From contig MU657179.1 in NCBI GenBank assembly GCA_026770575.1, positions 571,829-584,034 on the forward strand: a DNA stretch of 12,206 nt, given 5' to 3'. Under the pieces are notes generated by a model. That model worked only from the letters and a program-made list of their open reading frames with translations, searched no databases and was not told the DNA's origin. The translations under genes were made by a program, and so were the position numbers. Below, piece by piece: positions 1 through 5,936 of the stretch; positions within the stretch are counted from its first letter, which is position 1, and each line of letters starts with the position of its first letter. This DNA comes from Pelagophyceae sp. CCMP2097. Its lineage: Eukaryota > Sar > Pelagophyceae.

Positions 1-636
1 CGTGGAGGACGGCTCCATGGCATCTCTGCCGGACGTCTCGGGCGCCGCGTCCTCCGGGACGACCCTCCGCCGCCCGAGGCGGCGGACCTTGAGCGTGGCG
101 GCGTGCTGGCAGACGACGGCTCGTGCGCCGCCCCAGAGAGGCCAGTGGCCGCCGTCGACGCCGAACTTCGACGGGCGCCAAACCGTCGGGAAGCCGACGG
201 GAGCGGGAGCGGCTCCTCGTCGCGAGGCGAATGGCGCATCCGCCGCGACGGCCATCGCGCCGCGGGCGAGGACTGGCTGCGATGCCGTGGACGTTTCCCA
301 GAACGTTGAAAAGTCGCCCCCGTCCCCGGAGTCGTTGAGCTGCAGGTGCGCGACGCCCGCGTCGACGCAGATTGCGAGGACGTGCGTGGCTCCCGGCAGT
401 CGACGCGTTTGCCAACGAAGAACTTTAGGCCCCGCCGCCTCAAGGCGCCCTGCCGCCGAACATATCGAAGCGTGTGGCCGCCACAATGATGGCCCCCATG
501 TGTGTGGCCCGGGCCGCGGCGAGAGAAGGCGACGCGGCGCGCCAGAGACACTGTCAAGGCGATTAAGAGTGTATGCTCGACCAAGGCGATTACGACTGTA
601 TGCTCGACGTGTCGCAAATCGATAGAGCGGTCGCAT
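1..636 (-). CDS. Unrecognised partial protein-coding gene, truncated by the left window edge
   Basis: The minus strand has one continuous frame from an ATG at 636-634 to the window edge: 212 codons, no stop. About the last 130 codons (from roughly position 400 down to 1) look coding. Third positions are mostly G or C, and the peptide has mixed, ordinary composition with clustered tryptophans, for example DGGDFSTFWETS and a later WRPSKFGVDGGHWPLWGG. The first 70 or so codons are Arg-rich, less biased in codon use and contain a 27-bp-period DNA repeat, so they may be 5' UTR or intron rather than protein. I recognise no domain; the Trp/Gly-rich part suggests a beta-rich fold but that is only an impression. 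The plus-strand frame over the same bases (2-625) begins at GTG and has Arg/Ala/Pro-rich composition typical of an antisense shadow. Confidence 0.4.
   Translation of the reverse strand, partial: MRPLYRFATRRAYSRNRLGRAYTLNRLDSVSGAPRRLLSPRPGPHTWGPSLWRPHASICSAAGRLEAAGPKVLRWQTRRLPGATHVLAICVDAGVAHLQLNDSGDGGDFSTFWETSTASQPVLARGAMAVAADAPFASRRGAAPAPVGFPTVWRPSKFGVDGGHWPLWGGARAVVCQHAATLKVRRLGRRRVVPEDAAPETSGRDAMEPSST
556..608. repeat. Tandem direct repeat, two copies, 27-bp period
   Basis: Two 26-bp copies at 556-581 and 583-608, separated by one base, differ at two positions. Each begins AAGGCGATTA and ends GTATGCTCGAC. If the minus-strand frame here is coding, the copies give the imperfect peptide repeat AYSRNRLGR / AYTLNRLDS. 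Confidence 0.85.
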
Positions 637-717
637 CGCCAAAATAAAGTGCCCCCTTTTTTCGAATTTCACTCGTAAACTGGAGGACACCGGTCCGTCC
701 GTGACGAACAATTGACC

Positions 718-733
718 TTATGAGGCCTCATAA
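718..733. repeat. Perfect 16-bp palindrome inside the MITE-like element
   Basis: TTATGAGGCCTCATAA is exactly self-complementary and sits 14 bp inside the left inverted repeat. It could be a subterminal protein-binding site; function is inferred only from symmetry. Confidence 0.7.
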
Positions 734-823
734 TGGCCGGTTCTCGGCCAGCCAGACGGGTTTGGGCTGGCGTGAGTCGCCTTAGGGGGTATCATGAGTG
801 TCCCGTGAGCTGCTCTGGGCATG

Positions 824-861
824 CGGCTCCTCCTAGAAGGTATGGTCTTAACGAGGAGCCG
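824..861. repeat. Hairpin, 9-bp perfect stem
   Basis: CGGCTCCTC (824-832) pairs with GAGGAGCCG (853-861) around a 20-nt loop. It lies within the MITE-like element and may contribute to its secondary structure. Confidence 0.6.
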
Positions 862-1255
862 ACGGGGGCTTAATCTAGTCTTCTCCTCGAGGGCATTTCC
901 GATTTACGGTGGCTACGAGTGTTCCGGCGCGCACAGCGCGCTGGATTGAAGCCACGTCCTTCCCCGATCTAACCCAGCCAACGCCGAGCATCACAGGCCG
1001 CCGCAACGCCTCGAACTGCTCCTTAGGGCCTTTAAAACTGCACGGACGGACCGGTGTCCTCCGGTTTGCGAGAGAGGGGATCGTTAAGCCGCCGCGCCGC
1101 TCGAGGCGAGACCCCGTTCACGGCGAGGGAGCCGCATGAAGGGCGAACATTTTGATTTTACGTCGCAACCTCTTCAAACCGTGACTAAAGGAGCCTCAGT
1201 TGCATCTAGTGTGGCGGCGTCCGCCGGTCCTTTGGGCGCCTTTTCGGCGGCGTCG

Positions 1256-4189
1256 TCATCGCTGCCGCCGTTGCGGCGCGGCGGCGCGGCGGAGCGCGGC
1301 GAGCTCTGCGTCTCTCGACTCGACGACCGCCTCGAGGCGCGCCACGTCGCCTTCGAGCCGCGTTCCCTTGGCCTCTGCGGCATCTAACTGCTCCAGAATA
1401 AACTTGGCGTCGCCGCGCAGCTGCCGCAGCGACGCCTCGAGCGCCTCGACGCGCGCGCGCGGCACGACGTCCGGCGGCGCTGGCGCCTGCGCGGGCGCGG
1501 GCGGCGGCGCGTCGTCACCCGCCGCGCCGGCGCCGTCGCTGACGGCGAGGACGCGCTCGAGCGCGGCTTTGATGTCTGCGAGCTGCGGCGCGAACGACTG
1601 CGGCTCCAGGCTCCGTCGAACCTTGGACGCGTGCGGGGCCCAGGCAGTAGCGTCCTCTGAAGTCCAAAGTCGCCGTAGCCGCTGCGCCACGTCCAAAGCC
1701 TCGCTGGCCGCCGCCTGCAGAGGCGTGCCGCCCAAGGGCCCCACCGACGAGGCGCGGCCCGCCGCGGTGCCGCCCGCCGCGACGACCGTCGGCGAAGTCG
1801 GCGCGGTGACAGGCGACGTCGCCCTCGAGGGCGAGCCGTCTTGCTCGATGATGGTTTCAACCTTGCGCGGCGTCCACTTGCGCTGCAAAGACGGCGCCTT
1901 TGAGAAGCGCTCCCTCGCGGGCGCCTTTGAGAAGCGCTCCCTCGCGGGCAACTGCACCGCCGCGGGGCTGTTATGCCGGCTGCCGAGCATCGGCGACGCG
2001 GGCGACCCGCCGCCGTCGTCCGCGGCGGCGTCGTCATTGGCGGCGGCGTCCGCGGCGGCGGGGCCGTCCGCCGCGCCGCACACCTCGTCGGCGCCGGCGT
2101 CGGACAGGGCGCCGGCGTCGGAGAGGTTGGACGATGAGACGCCGTCGTGGGACGAAGAGACGCCGTCGTCTGAAAAGTTGGACGTGACGGCCGCGTCGGA
2201 TAAAATAGCCGGTCCTTCCTGCGGCACGGCGTGGTCGCCGTCGGGCCATTCGTTGCCCTCTGCTGGCCGGAACGGCGGCGTGACGGGCCTCGGAGGGAGC
2301 GTGCGCGACCGTTGTTTTGAATTTCGGCGCTGCGCAAAGAAGACGTGCTGCGGCGGCTGCGCCGCGGCGTCGTCGGTGGCCTTTAGCGGCGCGGGCGTCG
2401 GAACGGAGCGCAGCGGCTGGGCGACGTCGTCGGACTTGAGGATTAATCTTTCCAGAGAAGAAACGGCGAGTTGTAGAGTCGCGCGTTCATCAAAAGTCCG
2501 CTTCGCAACGTCGTCCGCGGTATGCGCGGGCGGCGCGGCGCGCGGTGACGCCGGCGCGCCGCGCGGCGAAGTCGCCGGCGACCGGAACGCTGCCGGCGGC
2601 CTCGGCGCCGGCCACGTCGCCCCCGCCGTCGGCGAGTGTTTCGAGGCCATGTCCGCGATCTGCTGCTTCAGCTGCGCGATTTGTGCCCTGTAAGCTTCCA
2701 ACAAGGAAGCGTCGTCCATGAGAGTGTTCCTCGCGGGCGCCGTGCGCGGCGCGATCTTCTTCGCCCTCGTTCCGAATTTAAAAGTGTTGCAGCTCTCGTC
2801 AAACGTCGACCGGGCCAGCGAAGCCGTGCAGATGACGGCCACGCGCGCGTTGCCTCTTAAGGCTGGTTGTAAAAGACGCGTCAGCTTGGAATCTCGATAA
2901 GGGACGTGCTTGTCGTCCATCATCGAATCTCCTTCCAGCTCCGACAACTTCGAGACGACGTGCGCCAAAGCGTGCAGCGACTTGTTGATGTACGCGCCCT
3001 CCTTCTGTCTTGCAGCGGCGTCGCCGCCCGGGGCGGCGCCGCGCGGCGCGGTACCGGTGGTCGCGGCGCCAAACGGCGCCGCTCTTTCGCTGCCGGCCAA
3101 GTCGACGAGGCTCAGCGTCGCCGCGGTGACGCCGAGGTCGCGCCTTGAGACGCTCGACGATTCTATCGTGAGGCGGAGGATGACGTGTGACCTCGAGGAC
3201 CGCGCGTTGTGCACCGTGTCGCCGACGTGCCTCCGCTGCTCGCCCTCGACGATGGTGTCGAAGACATCCTGCACCGACGCTGCCGCGACCTCTCGCGCGC
3301 CCTGGACGAGGGTGCAACCCGGGTTTGAAGAATCGTCGACGATGCGGACCTCCTTTGCCCTCGGCGGCGGCCCGCGGCCGCCGCGCGCCGGCGCGTCGAA
3401 GCGGCTGCGCGGCGCTTTTACGTTGGGCGCAACGTCGACGAGGAGGTCGCGTACGGTCTCGTTGTAAACTTCTAAATAAGAAACCCGGACGACGAACTCT
3501 CTCCCTTCCGAGGAAGCCATAAAGTCAAAGCACTCCTCCACCGCCTGCGGGATCACTCCCGGCGACTCCGGCGTGCCCTGCATCGTGTGCGTCTTGCCCG
3601 TGGCAGTTTGCCCATAAGCCAAGACGCAACCGTGGTAGCCTACCGCGGACGCGTCTAACGTGGCCCCGTCGTCCGCGCGAGTCGGCGAGCCCCCCCGACG
3701 AGGCGCCGTCGAGGCGCACCGTTCATGGCGTCGACGACGATGGACCGCGCGCACGCCTCGTAGACGTCAGCGTTGACCGCCTCTGGCCTGATGTTGCGGG
3801 GTGAGAGGTTGGACCGGAATCGCGAAACGAAAATCGGGCATATCGCGCGTTTCAAAAAGCGCCCGGTCGCGTCGACGCACCCGAAGACGCGGTCGAAGGT
3901 GTACGTTTTAGGGGGGCCGATTCGTTTGCCTGCGAGGAAAGACGTCCAAAAAGGGCGGACGTACGCGAGGCGCCTCCCGCCTTTCTGCAGCTCATTCTGC
4001 CGCCCGTTTCCAGCGTCTTCGGCTGTACTATAAGGCGTCCGACGGACCTTCGTGGTCGCGGCGCTCTTCCGTCACTTGGCCGTTGTCTTCCTCGAGTCGC
4101 CATGCCGGCTCCTGCCCTTCCTTTGCCTCCTTGTCGTTGGCCGGCCGGATGCGCACCACCACGTCGATGTGCGGCTTTTCGAGCCCCAT
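1256..4189 (-). CDS. Kinesin-7 (CENP-E)-like motor protein, four exons
   Basis: An ATP-driven microtubule motor of about 880 residues. Proposed exons are 4189-4048, 3929-3881, 3787-3720 and 3639-1256; their summed length is divisible by three. The spliced motor domain occupies about residues 8-382. It starts with IDVVVRIRPAND, continues TYTFDRVFGPEAVNADVYE, and has the P-loop GQTATGKT at 96-103, switch I NARSSRSH at 231-238, switch II DLAGSE at 266-271 and HVPYRDSKLTRLL near 332. The GVIPQA that follows the P-loop and the VPYRDSKLTRLLQ segment favour kinesin-7/CENP-E, but the subfamily is inferred. A Gly/Ala-rich insertion of about 17 residues lies between DLAGSERA and KEGAYINKSL. The tail is long, Ala/Pro/Ser-rich and probably disordered, with a short coil after the motor, a duplicated ARERFSKAP and a C-terminal coiled coil near 820-870. 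All three splice junctions rebuild motor consensus exactly. An in-frame upstream ATG at 4297 would add 36 residues; 4189 fits motor N-termini better. Confidence 0.95.
1894..1947. repeat. Perfect 27-bp tandem duplication in the kinesin tail
   Basis: Two identical adjacent 27-bp units, 1894-1920 and 1921-1947. On the coding (minus) strand they give the nine-residue repeat ARERFSKAP twice. Exact identity implies a recent duplication. Confidence 0.95.
3640..3719 (-). other. Kinesin intron 3, 80 nt, GT-AG
   Basis: Donor GTGCGC, acceptor GCGGTAG. Removing it joins AAC-G to GC-TAC and gives DAMNGYHGCVLAYGQT, the canonical spacing before the kinesin P-loop. Its length is not a multiple of three, which explains the apparent frame change around 3700. 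Confidence 0.93.
3788..3880 (-). other. Kinesin intron 2, 93 nt, GT-AG
   Basis: Donor GTGCGT, acceptor CATCAG. Removing it joins TTC-GG to G-CCA and gives DRVFGPEAVNADVYE. The intron is 31 codons long with no in-frame stop, so retention would insert 31 residues into the motor without breaking the frame. Confidence 0.9.
3930..4047 (-). other. Kinesin intron 1, 118 nt, GT-AG
   Basis: Donor GTCCGT, acceptor TTTCCTCGCAG with a pyrimidine-rich stretch before it. Phase 1 on both sides; splicing gives DHEGKRIGPPKTYTFDRVFG. Without splicing the first exon frame stops at 4028. Confidence 0.88.
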
Positions 4190-4418
4190 CTCGACGACCA
4201 ATCGAAGCAAAGGCGGGTCGAATACGCCCGCCAAGGGTGCGGCAGCGGCGTGCAAGACTGAGGCTTTTTGGAAAACCTGCCTGGAAACCCGAAGCAAACT
4301 TTTTGTTTACAAGACTTAGTGTCTACAGGAATTCCTATGGCGAGTGTGTGCGCGCCAAGGGTTTAGCCGCCGCGGGTCACGGGCTTAAACGGAGAGGGGT
4401 TGCGCGGAAAAAAGTACG
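4190..4418. other. Intergenic stretch upstream of the kinesin gene
   Basis: About 230 bp between the kinesin start and the first foldback. It should hold the kinesin promoter and 5' UTR, but I see no TATA-like or other clear core element. An in-frame minus-strand ATG at 4297 is an alternative kinesin start. Confidence 0.4.
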
Positions 4419-4561
4419 ACTTTGGAGCTTGATATCTTTTGACTGCAAGGGTGCCCGTTGTCACGGACTTCGGGGATCGCGAGAGGAGGCTGGGCTCTAC
4501 CTCGATCCGTCGCCCGTGACAACGGGCACCCTTGCAGTCAAAAGTTATGCGGTCTCAAAGT
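4419..4561. repeat. Foldback element with perfect 31-bp inverted arms
   Basis: Arms 4436-4466 and 4514-4544 are exact reverse complements over 31 bp around a 47-nt spacer. Weaker complementarity, ending in ACTTT (4419-4423) and AAAGT (4557-4561), extends the structure outwards, and the spacer edges are partly complementary too. No coding potential is visible. As RNA it would form a very stable long hairpin. It could be a small MITE or a foldback transposon. Part of the right half recurs, diverged, at 4651-4690. Confidence 0.85.
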
Positions 4562-4650
4562 TGACCTTTTCTCGAACTTTGGCAACCTGTAGCTCAGCTC
4601 TGCAAGCAGCTTTATAGTCACAGACTGAAGCGTTCAAAAGAGGTGGTCAA

Positions 4651-4698
4651 GGGCTCTCCATATCCGTCGCCTGTGACAACGGGGCACCCCCGGAGAGC
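4651..4698. repeat. Degenerate partial copy of the 4419-4561 foldback
   Basis: Positions 4651-4690 align with 4492-4534: GGGCTCT, then ATCCGTCGCC, then GTGACAACGGG and GCACCC, with a few substitutions and indels. The copy has its own small inverted pair, GCTCTCC (4653-4659) and GGAGAGC (4692-4698). The similarity shows that the element is repeated at least locally. Confidence 0.7.
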
Positions 4699-4811
4699 TG
4701 AGGTACTGGCCACCCAAGCCCGACTAATCTCAAATTTCCGGAAACTTTCCTCTTTTGGACTTGGAATTTAGAAATTGTCAAGCCATCTTTTGAGAATTTA
4801 TCAAGTCTAAA

Positions 4812-4934
4812 ATGGGCCCTGCCAAAGCGGCTGCGTCTCCGGCGCCCGACTTGGGGCTACAGAAGACGCGGAATCTCAAAGGCTTGCGAAACTTGAACAA
4901 GCTAAAACGGGAACTAAATAAATCTTATCCTTAG
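4812..4934 (+). CDS. Possible 40-residue small ORF, function unknown
   Basis: ATG at 4812 in a favourable context (AAAATGG), stop TAG at 4932. The peptide is basic and opens MGPAKAAASPAPDLG, then becomes Lys/Leu/Asn-rich. It lies between two foldback elements in a region of lower GC. No family is recognised; it may be a fragment of a decayed mobile-element gene or chance. Confidence 0.15.
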   Translation: MGPAKAAASPAPDLGLQKTRNLKGLRNLNKLKRELNKSYP

Positions 4935-4968
4935 AGTGATATTGAAACTTTGTTTCCTGACGTCGGAG

Positions 4969-5035
4969 AAGGGGCAAATTGACTGATTCGAGGCGAGAGG
5001 GACCCTCCCGTCTCGAATCCGTCGATTTGCCCCTT
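4969..5035. repeat. Second foldback element, 24-bp inverted arms
   Basis: Arms 4969-4992 and 5012-5035 are reverse complements over 24 bp with two mismatches, around a 19-nt spacer. Weaker complementarity continues outwards, TTTGTTTCCT near 4950 against AGGAAAACAAA near 5044. The spacer edge and right arm carry CTCGAATCCGTCG, close to CTCGATCCGTCG in the 4419-4561 element, so the two probably belong to one family. Confidence 0.75.
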
Positions 5036-5062
5036 TTCAGAAGAGGAAAACAAAAAGCTAAA

Positions 5063-5485
5063 ATGTACGTCGTTTTCAATAATAACACCTTTCGACGACA
5101 CCGCAGGCGGCGGCGGGGAGGGGGCAACGGCTGGGGATTCTTGTGCATTATCGACACAGTTTTTGACTGCGGATCCGCCTGGCTAGTCAGATTCTTCGTG
5201 GGCGCCACCTCTGAAGTGATGCCGACCTCAAAATGGCCTAGACGCGGCCAAATGAAAAAATTAAGCTCGCCAGGCGATTCTACGCCCAAAACTACAACGA
5301 GTCCCCAAAACTACAACGAGTACCCAAGAGATGCATCAACCTCCCAGCAAATTAAGGAGCGCAACACCGCGGCCCGGGCAGCCAACATTCTTATAAAAAC
5401 GCTCTCTTATTACAAGAGCGCGCCGGAGGCACACGGAGGACCCGAAGGATACAGCCAAATCCCATTGCAATGCCCACGTAAATAA
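5063..5485 (+). CDS. Hypothetical ORF of 140 residues
   Basis: ATG at 5063 in context AAAATGT, stop TAA at 5483-5485. The frame stays open back past 4979. At the moderate GC of this region an open frame of over 160 codons is somewhat unlikely by chance, but the minus strand is also largely open here (4876-5289), which weakens the argument. The protein has a basic Arg/Gly tract near its start, a short hydrophobic stretch (WGFLCIIDTVF) and a polar C-terminal part with KERNTAARAANILIKTL. No domain is recognised. It starts just right of a foldback and may be a remnant of a mobile-element gene. Confidence 0.25.
   Translation: MYVVFNNNTFRRHRRRRRGGGNGWGFLCIIDTVFDCGSAWLVRFFVGATSEVMPTSKWPRRGQMKKLSSPGDSTPKTTTSPQNYNEYPRDASTSQQIKERNTAARAANILIKTLSYYKSAPEAHGGPEGYSQIPLQCPRK
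5285..5321. repeat. Direct repeat, two 18-bp copies with a 19-bp period
   Basis: CCCAAAACTACAACGAGT occurs at 5285-5302 and again at 5304-5321, identical, with one C between. The 19-bp period shifts reading frame between copies, which argues against selection for a repeated peptide. Confidence 0.9.
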
Positions 5486-5486
5486 T

Positions 5487-5563
5487 TGAAATTATTTAAC
5501 TAATCGCTGAACTTTCAAATCCTCCTTATCTTTATTTTTATTATTTTATTTCTTATTGAGCTA
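5487..5563. other. AT-rich tract next to the SINE-like element
   Basis: About 75 bp dominated by A and T, with runs such as TTTATTTTTATTATTTTATT. It directly follows, on the minus strand, the A15 tail of the SINE-like element and may be its A-rich tail or an AT-rich insertion site. Confidence 0.6.
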
Positions 5564-5660
5564 TTTTTTTTTTTTTTTGCGGCCGACCAGATTCGAACCT
5601 GTGACCAAAAACTTCTTCTATGATGATTCCAATGAGGCTCCTGCTCGACCTCAACTCCCA
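5564..5660 (-). mobile_element. tRNA-derived SINE-like element with A box, B box and A tail
   Basis: On the minus strand an A-box match, AGGTCGAGCAGG (5651-5640), fits the tRNA consensus TRGYNNARNNGG at 11 of 12 positions. Forty nt later comes a B-box, GGTTCGAATCT (5599-5589), against GGTTCGANNCC. It ends GGTCGGCCGC and is followed at once by 15 A residues (T15 at 5564-5578 on the plus strand). The 7 nt that should form the 5' acceptor arm pair poorly with CGGCCGC, and no clean cloverleaf forms. A tRNA-like head with an internal Pol III promoter and a homopolymer A tail is the SINE signature; a real tRNA gene would end in T residues. The source tRNA and exact 5' boundary cannot be set. A tRNA pseudogene next to an A run is the alternative. 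Confidence 0.6.
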
Positions 5661-5662
5661 AT

Positions 5663-5694
5663 TTTAGCGATCGCATCAACCACCAATCGCTAAA
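5663..5694. repeat. 9-bp inverted repeat
   Basis: TTTAGCGAT (5663-5671) and ATCGCTAAA (5686-5694) are exact reverse complements around 14 nt. They lie immediately upstream, on the minus strand, of the SINE-like head. Confidence 0.6.
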
Positions 5695-5750
5695 TCGGCC
5701 GAGTTGCTGTTTTTTCTTCCCAAAGGTGGAACCTCACGGATGGACCCGGC

Positions 5751-5801
5751 GACAGACAGACAGACGGACAAACGGACAGACAGACAGACAGACAGACAGA
5801 C
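5751..5801. repeat. (GACA)n tetranucleotide microsatellite
   Basis: About twelve tetranucleotide units, mostly GACA, interrupted by GGAC and AAAC variants near 5764-5775. The right half from 5776 is uninterrupted. Confidence 0.95.
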
Positions 5802-5830
5802 ATAATTGCCCCTGGTAATCCTTCAATCAA

Positions 5831-5893
5831 AGGACCCGAAGGGCCCTTGCCGTAAACTGACGTTGAATAAACGGCAAGGACCCTTCGGGTCCT
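5831..5893. repeat. Strong hairpin, 23-bp stem, upstream of the membrane-protein gene
   Basis: Arms 5831-5853 and 5871-5893 are reverse complements over 23 bp with one mismatch that still allows a G-U pair, around a 17-nt loop. It ends 43 bp before the ATG at 5937, so it may lie in the promoter or in the 5' UTR, where it could impede scanning or be processed. It could equally be another small foldback element, since several lie in this intergenic region. Confidence 0.8.
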
Positions 5894-5936
5894 GAAAAAA
5901 CACGCCGGCCGCAACCTGACCTCTGCGTCGGGCGGC

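Larger units (their letters stand above)
672..1072. mobile_element. MITE-like element with 32-bp terminal inverted repeats
   Basis: Positions 672-703 and 1041-1072 are inverted copies of each other over 32 bp with two mismatches; the core GGAGGACACCGGTCCGTCC is exactly conserved. The 401-bp interval has no convincing ORF. Inside are a perfect 16-bp palindrome, TTATGAGGCCTCATAA (718-733), and a hairpin with 9-bp arms CGGCTCCTC / GAGGAGCCG (824-832 and 853-861, 20-nt loop). Size, TIRs and lack of coding potential fit a non-autonomous DNA transposon or foldback element. I see no clear target-site duplication, so the superfamily cannot be assigned. It lies between the left-edge gene and the 3' end of the kinesin gene. 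Confidence 0.7.

Noticed and set aside
2..625. Plus-strand 207-codon frame with an AATAAA at 643-648
   Set aside because: It starts at GTG, is Arg/Ala/Pro-rich without structure, and lies opposite a minus frame with better codon bias; the AATAAA is probably coincidental.
1200..2693. Plus-strand frame of 497 codons
   Set aside because: Antisense shadow of the kinesin tail; Ala/Ser/Arg-rich composition follows from GC-rich codons read backwards.
3690..3696. Run of seven C residues as the site of a kinesin frameshift
   Set aside because: One extra base would join the frames, but a GT-AG intron at 3640-3719 also does so and gives exact kinesin spacing (MNGYHGCVLAYGQT) without an insertion.
4436..4544. 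Rho-independent terminator or attenuator
   Set aside because: Arms are far too long, no T tract follows, and the genome is eukaryotic; a foldback repeat is the better reading.
4876..5289. Minus-strand 137-codon frame
   Set aside because: Partly created by the 4969-5035 palindrome and overlaps the plus-strand candidate; no domain or splice evidence favours it.
5564..5660. Functional tRNA gene on the minus strand
   Set aside because: A and B boxes are present but the acceptor arms do not pair, no clear anticodon stem forms, and an A run rather than a T run follows.
5751..5801. CRISPR-like array
   Set aside because: A simple tetranucleotide microsatellite with no spacers, in a eukaryotic context.
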